Below, piece by piece: positions 47,196-55,797 of a DNA stretch of 64,000 bases. The notes below the pieces were generated by a model that had not been told where the DNA came from, made no database searches, and saw only the letters and a list, made by a program, of their open reading frames with translations. Source of the DNA: Ideonella livida (GTDB lineage: Bacteria; Pseudomonadota; Gammaproteobacteria; Burkholderiales; Burkholderiaceae_C); assembly GCF_010499455.1 (NCBI RefSeq), contig NZ_JAAGOH010000022.1, forward strand, positions 1 to 64,000, written 5' to 3'. The translations under genes were made by a program, and so were the position numbers. Position 1 is the stretch's first letter; each line of letters opens with the position of its first letter.

Positions 47196-47723
47196 ATGTC
47201 CCTCGTCCGAAGCGCCGGCCTGACCGCCACCGCCGCCCTGCTGGCCGCCCTCACCGGCTGCGCCGCCTTCAACAGCGACCCCACCGCCGTGGCCCTGCTG
47301 CAGCCCACCAAGGGCAACAGCGCCTCCGGCCAGGTGGTGTTCACCCAGCATGGCGCGCACGTCATGGTCAGTGGCAGCGTCACCGGCCTCAAGCCCGGGC
47401 AGCAGCACGGTTTTCATGTGCATGAGGTGGGCGATTGCAGCAGCGGCGATGGCATGAGCACCAAGGGCCACTTCAACCCCGATGGCAAGCCCCACGGCCC
47501 GCAGCACGCCGCCCACCATGCGGGTGACATGCCCGCGCTGCAGGCCGATGCCAACGGCAAAGCCACCTTCAGCTTCCACCTGGACGGCGTGACCCTCACC
47601 CCCGGGCCCACCAGCCTGGTGGGCCGCGGCCTGATCGTCCACGCCGGCCCCGACGACTACACCACCCAGCCCACCGGCAACGCCGGCGCGCGCATCGCCT
47701 GCGCCGTGATCAAGGCCGAGTGA
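47196..47723 (+). CDS. sodC: Cu,Zn superoxide dismutase, lipoprotein type
   Basis: Dismutates superoxide in the periplasm. It is 175 aa from ATG 47196 with a lipobox LTGC, so it is probably membrane-tethered. Metal ligands are seen in HGFHVHEVGDCSSGDG, GHFNPDGKPHGPQHAAHHAGDMP and GLIVHAGPDDY. The disulfide pair is Cys in GDC and Cys in RIACAVI. Confidence 0.92.
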   Translation: MSLVRSAGLTATAALLAALTGCAAFNSDPTAVALLQPTKGNSASGQVVFTQHGAHVMVSGSVTGLKPGQQHGFHVHEVGDCSSGDGMSTKGHFNPDGKPHGPQHAAHHAGDMPALQADANGKATFSFHLDGVTLTPGPTSLVGRGLIVHAGPDDYTTQPTGNAGARIACAVIKAE

Positions 47724-47752
47724 GCCACCGGGCCGCGCTGCCCCCGTGGCGC

Positions 47753-48601
47753 TCAGCCGCCCACCGTGGGCGGCAGCGGCTCAAAGGTGGCGGTGGTCTT
47801 GTGCTTCCAGGCGTCGATGGCCAGCTCCATCTCGCCGATGTCAAAGATGGCGCTCTGCAGCAGCGTCATCTGCGCCAGGGCCTCGGGCGTGCCGTGGTCA
47901 CGCGCAAAGTTCAGCGCCAGCTTGCTGCCCGCCACCGCCAGCGGGCTCTTGCCGGCGATCTCGTGGGCCAACGCCAGGGCATGTGCCTCCAGCGCCGCGG
48001 CGTCGGGCAGCACCGCATTCACCAGCCCGCAGGCCAGCGCCCGCTCCGCGCCCAGGCGCTCGCCGGTGTAGGCCAGCTGCCGCGCCAGGCCCTGCGGCAT
48101 CACCTTAGGCAGGCGCTGCAGGCTGCCCAGGTCGGCGGCCATGCCTATGTGGATCTCCTGCACGGTGAAGAAGGCATCGGCCGTGCACACCCGGATGTCA
48201 CAGGCCGCCGCCAGGTCCAGCGCGCCGCCAATGCAGCCGCCCTGGATGGCGCAGATCACCGGAAAGCGCGCCTCGTCCAGCGCCGTCAGGCAGGCCATCA
48301 GCCGACGCAACCCGGCCTGGAAGGCCAGTCGCTGGCGTGCGTTGCGGGTGTCCAGCAGCGCTTGCGTGGCGGCGTCGGCACCGGCAAACACCTCCAGCGC
48401 CATGCCGGCACTGAAATGCTTGCCGGTGGCACGGATCACCAGCACCCGCGTCTGGCCGGCATCGTCGAGTGCGCGCACGGCGTCGCGCAGCGCCGGGAAA
48501 AAGGCCGGCTCCAGCGCGTTCAGGCGCTCCGGGCGGTTGAGCACCAGGCGGGCAATGCCGGTCTGGGCGTCCAGGGAGAGGTCAAAGGCGTCGTGGGACA
48601 T
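47753..48601 (-). CDS. Enoyl-CoA hydratase/isomerase, dienoyl-CoA isomerase-like
   Basis: Crotonase-fold enzyme of 282 aa. The oxyanion-hole segment GKHFSAGMALEVF and the GGCIGGALDLAAACDIR and IGMAADLGSLQRLPKVM stretches match delta3,5-delta2,4-dienoyl-CoA isomerase (ECH1) better than standard enoyl-CoA hydratase, which has Glu where this has the AAD motif. It would help oxidise unsaturated fatty acids. It is a single gene convergent with sodC. Confidence 0.82.
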   Translation of the reverse strand: MSHDAFDLSLDAQTGIARLVLNRPERLNALEPAFFPALRDAVRALDDAGQTRVLVIRATGKHFSAGMALEVFAGADAATQALLDTRNARQRLAFQAGLRRLMACLTALDEARFPVICAIQGGCIGGALDLAAACDIRVCTADAFFTVQEIHIGMAADLGSLQRLPKVMPQGLARQLAYTGERLGAERALACGLVNAVLPDAAALEAHALALAHEIAGKSPLAVAGSKLALNFARDHGTPEALAQMTLLQSAIFDIGEMELAIDAWKHKTTATFEPLPPTVGG

Positions 48602-48785
48602 GGCGGTGGCGGCTGCGGCAGCAAGGGTGGAGCGTCGAGGCTAGGCCGCCGGCCCACGCCGGCCAATCACCTGGGCGACAGCGCGCCTTCGGGTCGTCCG
48701 CAGGGGCTTGTCCCGCCCGGCAGAATCCAGGCTGTCCCACAGGCCCGCCACCCTCCGGCGGCGGCTGCGGGCCCGGAGCCCTGAC

Positions 48786-49454
48786 TTGTCCCTGCCCCCG
48801 CTGGCGGCCGCCACCGGCCGCGACCGCCTCCAGACCCTGGGCGAAGAGATCGCCAATGCCATCAGCCACGGGCTGGGCGCGGCCCTGGCCATCGCGGCCC
48901 TGCCCATCCTGGTCTGGCAGGCCGCCAGCCAGGGCAGCGCCCGCAATGTGGTGGCCGCCAGTGTCTTTGCCGCCACGGCCATCGTGCTCTACGCCGTCTC
49001 GGCCCTGTACCACGCGCTGCCGGCTGGCCGCGCCAAGGCCTGGCTGAACCGGCTGGACCATGCGGCCATCTACCTGTTCATCGCCGGCAGCTACACCCCG
49101 TTCACGCTGGGTGTGCTGCACGGCGGCTGGGGCTGGACGCTGTTCGGCCTGGTCTGGGGCCTGGCGGCGCTGGGGGTGGTGGTTAAGCTGCTCAACCGGC
49201 TCCAGCACCCGTGGCTGTCCACCGGCCTGTACCTGGGGCTGGGCTGGGCAGTGGTGCTGGCCGCCGGTCCGCTGCTGGAGCGCATGCCCGCCGCCGGCCT
49301 GGCCTGGCTGGTGGCCGGGGGCCTGAGCTACACCCTGGGCGCGGGCGTCTTCGTGCTGGACCACCGCCTGCGCTACGGGCACTTCATCTGGCACCTCTTC
49401 GTGCTGGGTGGCAGCATCTGCCATTTCTTCGCCGCGCTCTGGTACGCCTTCTGA
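48786..49454 (+). CDS. Hemolysin III family membrane protein
   Basis: Seven-TM protein of the HlyIII/PAQR-related family (YqfA type). From TTG 48786 it is 222 aa, near the family norm; a TTG at 48708 would add 26 residues and there is no good ATG. Signatures: LGEEIANAISHGLGAAL, SALYHALP, RLDHAAIYLFIAGSYTPF and a C-terminal GHFIWHLFVLGGSICHFFA with conserved His. The molecular role is not known. Confidence 0.83.
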   Translation: MSLPPLAAATGRDRLQTLGEEIANAISHGLGAALAIAALPILVWQAASQGSARNVVAASVFAATAIVLYAVSALYHALPAGRAKAWLNRLDHAAIYLFIAGSYTPFTLGVLHGGWGWTLFGLVWGLAALGVVVKLLNRLQHPWLSTGLYLGLGWAVVLAAGPLLERMPAAGLAWLVAGGLSYTLGAGVFVLDHRLRYGHFIWHLFVLGGSICHFFAALWYAF

Positions 49455-49514
49455 AGGCTGCCGACAGCGGCCGCCCGGGCCCGCACGCCCACACCCCCAC
49501 AAGGAGTGAACCTG

Positions 49515-50972
49515 ATGACCCCCGCCCCTTTGCTTGACACCCCCGCCCTGTCCCGCTTTGTGGAAGAGGCCTGGCGCGAGCGCATCACCCCCGCGTTGGT
49601 GGACTATGTGGCCGTGCCGGCCAAGAGCCCGATGTTCGACCCCAGCTGGCAGGCCCACGGCCTGATCGAGCGGGTGGTGCGCGATGCCGCCGCCTGGGTG
49701 GAGGCCCGCAAGGTGCCCGGCCTGACCCTGGAGGTGGTGCGCATCGAGGGCCGCACGCCGGTCCTCTTCTTTGAGGTGGCGGCCACCAAGCCCGCCAGCA
49801 CCCAGACCGTGCTGATGTACGGCCACCTGGACAAGCAGCCCGAATTCAGCGGCTGGCGCAGTGACCTGGGGCCGTGGACGCCCAAGATCGAGGCCGGCAA
49901 GCTCTACGGCCGGGGCGGCGCCGACGACGGCTACGCCCTCTACGCGGCGGTGAGTGCGGTGGAGGCGCTCAAGGCCCAGGGCGCGGCCCACCCGCGCATC
50001 GTCGGCCTGATCGAGACCTGTGAAGAATCCGGCAGCTTCGACCTGCCCGCCTACCTGGACGTGCTGCGCCCGCGCCTGGGTGACGTGGGCCTGGTGGTGT
50101 GCCTGGATTCGGGCGCCGGCAACTACGACCAGCTCTGGCTCACCACCAACCTGCGCGGCAACATCACCGGTACGCTGAAGGTGGAGATCCTGACCGAAGG
50201 CATCCACAGCGGCGACGCCAGCGGCCTGGTGCCCAGCAGCTTCCGCATCCTGCGCCAGGTGCTGGACCGGCTGGAAGATGCGCGCAGCGGCCAGCTGCTG
50301 CCGGCGGGGTTCCATTGCGAAATCCCGGCCCACCGGGTGGACGAGGCCCGGGCCACCGCCGCCATCCTGGGCGAGGCGGTGTGGAAAAACTACCCCTGGG
50401 CCTGCGGTGCCGACGGCGGCCTGGCCCTGCCCACCACCGACGACCCGGTGGAAGCGCTGCTCAACCGCACCTGGCGCCCCACGCTGAGCGTGACCGGCGT
50501 GGACGGCATGCCCAGCCTGGCCAACGCCGGCAACGTGCTGCGCCCCTATACCGCCTTCAAGCTCAGCCTGCGCCTGCCGCCGCTGGTGGAGGGCCACGAG
50601 GCCGCTGTGCAACTCAAGGCCCTGCTGGAGGACAACGCGCCCTACAACGCCAAGGTGACGTTCGAGCCCGATGGTCGGGTGGGCAACTGGGGCGCCACCG
50701 GCTGGAACGCGCCGGGCCTGGCCCCGTGGCTGCGCCAGGCCATGGATGGCGCCTCGTTGCGGCACTTTGGCGCGCCGCTGGGCTACATCGGCCAGGGCGG
50801 CACCATCCCGCTGATGAACCTGCTGCAGCAGGGTTTCCCGGCCGCGCAGATGATGGTCTGCGGCGTGCTGGGCCCCAAGAGCAACGCCCACGGGCCCAAC
50901 GAGTTCCTGCACCTGGAGTACGCCACGCGGCTGACCGCCGCGGTGGCCGAGGTGATCGCCGCCCACCCCTGA
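49515..50972 (+). CDS. M20 family metallopeptidase
   Basis: Zinc di- or aminopeptidase of the M20 family, 485 aa from ATG 49515 with AAGGAG 8 nt upstream. Metal ligands: YGHLDKQPE, GGADDGYAL (bridging Asp), ETCEESGS (catalytic and ligand Glu), CLDSGA and SNAHGPNE near the C-terminus. The dimerisation domain is inserted at about 205-370. It resembles cytosolic non-specific dipeptidases. Confidence 0.88.
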   Translation: MTPAPLLDTPALSRFVEEAWRERITPALVDYVAVPAKSPMFDPSWQAHGLIERVVRDAAAWVEARKVPGLTLEVVRIEGRTPVLFFEVAATKPASTQTVLMYGHLDKQPEFSGWRSDLGPWTPKIEAGKLYGRGGADDGYALYAAVSAVEALKAQGAAHPRIVGLIETCEESGSFDLPAYLDVLRPRLGDVGLVVCLDSGAGNYDQLWLTTNLRGNITGTLKVEILTEGIHSGDASGLVPSSFRILRQVLDRLEDARSGQLLPAGFHCEIPAHRVDEARATAAILGEAVWKNYPWACGADGGLALPTTDDPVEALLNRTWRPTLSVTGVDGMPSLANAGNVLRPYTAFKLSLRLPPLVEGHEAAVQLKALLEDNAPYNAKVTFEPDGRVGNWGATGWNAPGLAPWLRQAMDGASLRHFGAPLGYIGQGGTIPLMNLLQQGFPAAQMMVCGVLGPKSNAHGPNEFLHLEYATRLTAAVAEVIAAHP

Positions 50973-51002
50973 GCGGGGTGGTGGCGCGACCGGTCGTGGC
51001 GC

Positions 51003-51617
51003 TCAGCCGCGGCCGTGGTGGCCACGCGGGCCGCGGTCGTCACGGTCGCCCCGACCGCCATGGCCGGCGTGCAGGCGGTCCATCAGCTTGTCGGCCGTGG
51101 TGCGCTGCTCAGGGGTGAGGGCGGCGTAGAGGTCCTTGACCGCCTTGTTCATCACCTCCATGTCGGCCACGCGCTGCTTCATCGCCTCGGTGTGCTGGGC
51201 CATGCGCTCGGGGGCGGTGAGCTTGGCCAGGGCGGCGCGGTCCGGGGCCTTGGCCTGACGCTCCTTCAGGGTGGCGGCCTGCTTGCCCACCGTGCCGCTG
51301 AAGGCCTGCCAGGCCTTGTCCTGGGCGGCGGTGATCTTGAGCTCGGTCTTCAGGCGGCCCAGGTGCTTCTCGGCCCGGGCCACGGGGTCGCGGCCCTCGC
51401 GGTCGTCGCGATCCCAGCCGCCATGGCGGCCACCGTGGCCACCCGGGCCGCCCATGGGGCCGGCACCGTCACAGGCCATGGGGGGCTGGCCGGCGGGTGC
51501 GCCCTGCGGGGCACTGGCGGGCTGGGCCAGGGCCTGGCCCAGCCACAGGGTGGAGGCCAGGGCCACGGCGGAGGCAGCCATCAGACGGGAGGGGGCGAAA
51601 CGACGGGCGTTGGTCAT
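51003..51617 (-). CDS. LTXXQ-motif periplasmic protein (Spy/CpxP-like)
   Basis: Exported stress protein of 204 aa from ATG 51617, which has AGGAG upstream. The signal peptide ends near GQALAQP; a His/Gly/Asp-rich region (GGHGGRHGGWDRDD) follows that might bind metal, then helices with KITAAQDKAWQAFSG, and LTPEQRTTADKL near the C-terminus, the LTxxQ signature. A second His/Arg/Gly-rich tail ends the protein. It diverges from an OmpR-type two-component system, matching the CpxP/CpxRA or Spy arrangement. Confidence 0.85.
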   Translation of the reverse strand: MTNARRFAPSRLMAASAVALASTLWLGQALAQPASAPQGAPAGQPPMACDGAGPMGGPGGHGGRHGGWDRDDREGRDPVARAEKHLGRLKTELKITAAQDKAWQAFSGTVGKQAATLKERQAKAPDRAALAKLTAPERMAQHTEAMKQRVADMEVMNKAVKDLYAALTPEQRTTADKLMDRLHAGHGGRGDRDDRGPRGHHGRG

Positions 51618-51739
51618 GCTGAATCTCCTGCAGCGGAAAGAAGGGGGAGGCTGAGCTGGCGGGCTGGCGGCTGGGTGCCTTTGGGGGACCTGGCGGCTGG
51701 CGGGCTGGCATCGCCTTGGACTGCATTTCACGCCCCGCA

Positions 51740-51804
51740 TGTCAACCGCGCATGTCAGCCGCCGGCCGTTTTGTCAGCCTGCGTTGCACCGTGGCGGCTT
51801 GACA
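51740..51804. promoter_or_regulatory. Four TGTCA(A/G)-CC boxes between LTXXQ gene and response regulator
   Basis: TGTCAACC at 51740-51747, TGTCAGCC at 51753-51760 and 51772-51779, and an inverted GGCTTGACA (TGTCAAGCC on the minus strand) at 51796-51804. They lie in the 241-bp divergent region. Repeats of a short word are the usual binding pattern of OmpR-family regulators, so both divergent units could be controlled by the adjacent regulator. Confidence 0.5.
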
Positions 51805-51858
51805 TACTGCGATACAAAACCCCTGGCCCGGCCCGCGGTCCCGGGGTGCAATCACGGC

Positions 51859-52641
51859 ATGGAGCAGAAGATGAACGCCCCCGCCTGGGATGGCGCCCGC
51901 CCTGAGGCGCGCGCCGATGGCCCCGACCACATCCTCATCGTCGACGACGACGCCGAAATCCGCACCCTGCTGGCCACCTACCTGGGCCGCAACGGGCTGA
52001 AGGTGAGCGCCGTGGCCGACGGGCGCGCACTGTGGCGCGCGCTCGAAGGCGCCCGCGTGGACCTGATCGTGCTGGACCTGATGCTGCCCGGCGAGGACGG
52101 GCTGACCCTGTGCCGCAACCTGCGCGCCAAGGGTGACGACACGCCCATCATCATGCTGACGGCCCGGGGCGAAGAGACCGACCGCATCATCGGCCTCGAG
52201 ATGGGCGCCGACGACTACCTGCCCAAGCCCTTCAGCGCCCGCGAGCTGCTGGCACGCATCAAGGTCATCCTGCGGCGCGCGCGCAGCCTGCCGGCCAACC
52301 TGCAGCCCGATGCGGCGCGTCGCTTGCAGTTCGGCGACTGGGTGCTGGACACCCAGTCCCGCCAGCTCGAAGGCGCGGGCGATGGCCTGGTGGTGCCGCT
52401 GAGCGGCGCCGAGTACAAGCTGCTGCGGGTGCTGCTGGCCCATCCCCACCGTGTGCTCAACCGCGACCAGCTGCTGGACCTCACCCAGGGCCGCGAAGCC
52501 GACCCGCTGGACCGGGCCATTGATGTGCAGATCAGCCGCCTGCGCCAGCGCCTGGGGGACGATCCGCGCGAGCCGCGCTACATCAAGACGGTGCGCGGCG
52601 AGGGCTATGTGCTGGCCGTGCCGGTGAGCGCCCAGCCGTGA
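51859..52641 (+). CDS. OmpR-family response regulator
   Basis: About 260 aa: a receiver domain with DDD near residues 29-31, phospho-Asp in LIVLDLMLPGEDG and Lys in YLPKPFS, then a winged-helix DNA-binding domain (LSGAEYKLLRVL, DRAIDVQISRLRQRLGDD, IKTVRGEGYVLA). ATG 51859 is used; ATG 51871, with GGAG in front, is equally plausible. It overlaps the histidine kinase GTG by 4 nt. Architecture resembles OmpR/CpxR. Confidence 0.9.
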   Translation: MEQKMNAPAWDGARPEARADGPDHILIVDDDAEIRTLLATYLGRNGLKVSAVADGRALWRALEGARVDLIVLDLMLPGEDGLTLCRNLRAKGDDTPIIMLTARGEETDRIIGLEMGADDYLPKPFSARELLARIKVILRRARSLPANLQPDAARRLQFGDWVLDTQSRQLEGAGDGLVVPLSGAEYKLLRVLLAHPHRVLNRDQLLDLTQGREADPLDRAIDVQISRLRQRLGDDPREPRYIKTVRGEGYVLAVPVSAQP

Positions 52642-54191
52642 TCGCCCCCCTGCCCCCCGCCGCAGCGCCGGCGGCGCCCTCGCCCGCCCGCGGCGGGTCC
52701 CGATGGCTGCCACGCACCCTGTTCGGCCGCCTGATGGCGGTGATGGTGCTGGGCCTGGTGGCCGCGCAAGGCCTGTCGGCCTGGATCAATCTGGCCGAAC
52801 GCGACCGCGTGATGCTGCGCGCCGCCGGGGCGCAACCGGCCCAGCGCCTGGCCGACCTGGTGCTGCTGCTGGACCCGCTGGAGCCCAGCGAGCGTGAACG
52901 CCTGGTGCGGGTGCTGGACGCGCCGCCGCTGCAGGTGCGGCTGCAGGCCCAGGCCCGCCACCTGCCCCTGCCGCCGGCGGGCTTTCTGGACGCCTACCCC
53001 GGCGCAGCCCGGCACCTGGCCCAGTTTGAGGCGGCCCTGCGCGAGCAGTTGGGCGAAGACCGCGTGCTGCAGGTGCAGTTGCTGCCCCTGCCACCGGGCC
53101 GAGGCGCCGAAAACCGGCGCGGCCCTTGGGCGCGTGGTGAGGACGAGGACATGGAGCGCCGCCACCGGGAACGGATGGAACGGATGGAGCAGCGGGCCGA
53201 GCGGGCCGCCAGCGCCGAAGACCGCCGCCGGGCGCGCCTGGTCGGCGCCGGCCTGGTCTTTGCCGCGCAGGTGCGCCTGGCCGATGGCCAGTGGCTGAGG
53301 GTGGACACCGGCGTGCCCGCCGACCCCGACCTGCCGCTGCGACTGGTCAGCTCCCTGGCCGTGCTGCTGGCGGCCGTGCTGGCGTTGAGCTGGTGGGCCG
53401 TGCGCCGCGTCACCCAGCCGCTGCGGCAACTGGCTGAGGCCGCCGAGGGCCTGGGCCACGACCTGAGCCGCCCACCCCTGCCCACGGACGGTCCGCAGGA
53501 GGTGGAACAGGCCAACCGGGCCTTCAACACCATGCAGGCCCGGCTGCGCCGTACCCTGGACGAACGCACCCGCATGCTGACGGCCATGTCGCACGACCTG
53601 AAGACCCCGCTGACCCGCATGCGCCTGCGCGCCGAACTGCTGGACGACGAGGCCCTGCGCGAGCGCATGACCCACGACCTGGACGAGATGACGCAGATGG
53701 TGGGCGACACCCTGGCCTTTCTGCGCGGCCTGGAGCAGCCCCAGGAGCACCGCCCGGTGGACCTGGACGCGCTGCTGGAGAGCCTGGTGGCCGACCAGCA
53801 GGCCATGGGCCGCTCGGTCAGCCTGCGCGGCCGCGCCGTGGCCCCTTGGGTGGGCGACGCCGCCCGCCTGCGCCGCTGCGTGGGCAACCTGGTCGACAAC
53901 GCCGTGCTCTACGGCCAGCGCGCCGACCTGCAGCTGCAAGACGGCCCCACCGGCCTGGTGCTGCGGGTGCGCGACCAGGGTCCGGGCATCCCGCCCGAGA
54001 GCCTGGAGCAGGTGTTCGAGCCCTTCTTCCGGCTGGAGGCCTCGCGCAACCGCGTCAGCGGCGGCAGCGGCCTGGGCCTGGGCATCGCCCGCCACATCGC
54101 CGAGACCGCCGGCGGCAGCCTGCGGCTGCGCAACCACCCTGAAGGCGGGCTGGAGGCCGAGCTGCGCCTGCCCCGCCCGGCCCACCGCTGA
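52638..54191 (+). CDS. Sensor histidine kinase, EnvZ/CpxA-like
   Basis: Inner-membrane kinase of 517 aa: N-terminal membrane helix (about 31-49), a periplasmic domain with an Arg/Glu-rich stretch (MERRHRERMERMEQRAER), second helix (about 235-255), HAMP, HisKA with AMSHDLKTPLTR (phospho-His about 318), N box NLVDNAVLYG, and G boxes DQGPGIPPE and GSGLGLGIARHIAE. It is translationally coupled to the response regulator (GTGA overlap). Confidence 0.9.
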   Translation: MIAPLPPAAAPAAPSPARGGSRWLPRTLFGRLMAVMVLGLVAAQGLSAWINLAERDRVMLRAAGAQPAQRLADLVLLLDPLEPSERERLVRVLDAPPLQVRLQAQARHLPLPPAGFLDAYPGAARHLAQFEAALREQLGEDRVLQVQLLPLPPGRGAENRRGPWARGEDEDMERRHRERMERMEQRAERAASAEDRRRARLVGAGLVFAAQVRLADGQWLRVDTGVPADPDLPLRLVSSLAVLLAAVLALSWWAVRRVTQPLRQLAEAAEGLGHDLSRPPLPTDGPQEVEQANRAFNTMQARLRRTLDERTRMLTAMSHDLKTPLTRMRLRAELLDDEALRERMTHDLDEMTQMVGDTLAFLRGLEQPQEHRPVDLDALLESLVADQQAMGRSVSLRGRAVAPWVGDAARLRRCVGNLVDNAVLYGQRADLQLQDGPTGLVLRVRDQGPGIPPESLEQVFEPFFRLEASRNRVSGGSGLGLGIARHIAETAGGSLRLRNHPEGGLEAELRLPRPAHR

Positions 54192-54228
54192 ACCGGTCGG
54201 GTCAGGACCCTGCGCACGCGGGGAGGCG

Positions 54229-55047
54229 TCAGCGCGCGGGCACCTCATCCAGCCCCAGGCCAAAGGCAATGTAAGCCTTGACGAAGGGCGCCTTGAGGGC
54301 GGCGGCAGCCTGGCGCAGCGCCGGCTCCGGCACCTCGGCGGCCGGCCGGTCCAGCGCCTGCGACAAGGCGGTGAAGGCGTCGCTCTCCTCCTGCACGCCC
54401 TGGCGCCATTGGGTCAGCCGCGCCGGACTCAGGCCCCAGAGGGTGGGCTCTGGCGGCTGCTGCAGCAACGCTTGCCAAAGCGCCCGCGCGGTGGTGAAGG
54501 CGGTGCGCAGCACGGCGCGGTCCAGCGGCGCCGGATTCGCCGCCTGCGCGGTGATCGCTTCCATGGCGCCATGGAAGGCGGTGTAGTCGTCCAGCAGGTA
54601 AGCCTCGCCGCGCGCCAGCCGGGCCTGGGCCAGGGTGTCGCGCACGCCCTCCAGCGCTTCGTGGCTGTGCGGCCAGTCGCCCCGTGCCGCGTCCTGCACG
54701 GCCTGCTGCAGATGGCCTTCCACCCTGCGCAAAGCGGCGACCCAGCCGCCATCGGCCGGCCGCCAGGCCAGCAGGGTTGGGCGCAAAGCCGGCCACTGCG
54801 CCTGCAGGCGGGCCAGCGCACGGCCGGCGCGCTGCGCGGCCTCGGGCGAACGCCCTCCACTGCCCGTGTGGAACAGGGCGGGGATGTAGACCTGGTCCAG
54901 CGCCAGCCAGGGCGGGGCCGGGGCGGTGGCACCTGCGCGCGCCGGGCGCCACGCGGCCGGCAGCCCAGCGGTGGCAGCCAGCACCAGCAGGCCGCGGCGG
55001 TTCAAAACCAGGACGGGGGCCGATGCGGCCCCAGGGCGACGGGACAT
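54229..55047 (-). CDS. Tat-exported helical protein next to soxYZ, function unknown
   Basis: A 272-aa protein from ATG 55047 with GGAGGT upstream. The N-terminus LNRRGLLVLAATAGLPAAW has a twin-arginine pattern followed by PARAGA cleavage, so it is probably exported folded, perhaps with a cofactor. The mature part is predicted all-helical with conserved-looking LALDQVYIPALF, RRVEGHL, YLLDDYTAFHGAME and a C-terminal APFVKAYIAFG. It has no Cys or CxxCH. It shares an operator-containing promoter region with divergent soxY, which links it to sulfur oxidation. Confidence 0.7.
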   Translation of the reverse strand: MSRRPGAASAPVLVLNRRGLLVLAATAGLPAAWRPARAGATAPAPPWLALDQVYIPALFHTGSGGRSPEAAQRAGRALARLQAQWPALRPTLLAWRPADGGWVAALRRVEGHLQQAVQDAARGDWPHSHEALEGVRDTLAQARLARGEAYLLDDYTAFHGAMEAITAQAANPAPLDRAVLRTAFTTARALWQALLQQPPEPTLWGLSPARLTQWRQGVQEESDAFTALSQALDRPAAEVPEPALRQAAAALKAPFVKAYIAFGLGLDEVPAR

Positions 55048-55077
55048 GGTGGACCTCCAGAAGTCTGGTCCCATCTT

Positions 55078-55093
55078 ATACCCATAAGGGTAT
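55078..55093. promoter_or_regulatory. ATACCC/GGGTAT operator in the sox divergent promoter
   Basis: ATACCCATAAGGGTAT is a perfect 6-bp inverted repeat with a 4-nt centre, in an AT-rich island of otherwise GC-rich DNA. TATATT on the plus strand (55091-55096) and TATAAG on the minus strand (55080-55075) overlap its edges as possible -10 boxes. The ATACCC...GGGTAT form resembles operators of CsoR/CstR (DUF156) repressors as I remember them; a DUF156 gene lies at 60.6 kb. Confidence 0.6.
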
Positions 55094-55128
55094 ATTAAAA
55101 CTGACACGCCCAAGGCGGCTTGGGGCCC

Positions 55129-55148
55129 GCCCGCTGGTGCCAGCGGGC
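55129..55148. other. GC-rich hairpin in the soxY leader
   Basis: GCCCGCTGG, TG, CCAGCGGGC: perfect 9-bp arms, about 100 nt before the soxY ATG and downstream of the operator. It could be an attenuator or stability element in a long 5' leader. No T-run follows. Confidence 0.45.
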
Positions 55149-55248
55149 TGTTGCGACAAGAATCAGCGCCGGTCGGGCGTTGCGCCTGCCCTCTCGTACA
55201 CGCCCCTGCGGCCGGGCGCCCTGCACTCGGCCCCTCCCTGGAACACCC

Positions 55249-55776
55249 ATGCACACCCGACGCGAGGCCCTGGCCCACACGGCCGCCCTCACGGCCCTGC
55301 TGGCCGGCACCGGCCTGTGGCCCGCGGCCGCCCAGCCGGCGCCGCCGCGGCCGGCCTCGGCGTCCGCCCCACCCGGCTCACCCTTGCCCGCCTGGCCGGC
55401 CGCTGCCTTTGCGGCCCGCCCCGTGGCGGCGGTCTACCCTGCCCTGGGCCTGCCCGTGCCCGAGCCCAGCGCGCTCGTCAGCCTGCGGGTGCCCGCCTTG
55501 GCTGAGGACGGCACGTCCGTGGCGGTGTCGGTCTCGGTGGCCGTGCCAGCGGGGGCGCCGGGCGTGCAACGCCTGCTGGTGCTGGTGGCGCACAACCCGG
55601 TGCCGCTGGCGGCGGTGTTTGAGGTGGGCGACGCGGTGGCGCCACAGGTGGCCCTGCGGGTGAAGATGGCGCAGGACACCGCGGTGTACGCCGTGGCGGT
55701 GCTGGCAGACGGCCGCGCCCTCTACGCCCGCCAAGAGGTCACCGTGGCCCTGGGTGGCTGCGGCCAGACCGTTTGA
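55249..55776 (+). CDS. soxY: Thiosulfate-oxidation carrier protein SoxY
   Basis: Periplasmic carrier that holds sulfur intermediates on a C-terminal cysteine during thiosulfate oxidation. It is 175 aa from ATG 55249. The N-terminus TRREALAHTAALTALLAGTG is a likely Tat signal. The mature immunoglobulin-like domain ends VTVALGGCGQTV. The swinging-arm motif is therefore GGCGQ followed by two more residues, rather than the terminal GGCGG of classical SoxY. soxZ follows after 21 bp; soxXAB are not in the window. Confidence 0.85.
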   Translation: MHTRREALAHTAALTALLAGTGLWPAAAQPAPPRPASASAPPGSPLPAWPAAAFAARPVAAVYPALGLPVPEPSALVSLRVPALAEDGTSVAVSVSVAVPAGAPGVQRLLVLVAHNPVPLAAVFEVGDAVAPQVALRVKMAQDTAVYAVAVLADGRALYARQEVTVALGGCGQTV

Positions 55777-55797
55777 ATCCCCGCCCGTCAGCCCACC

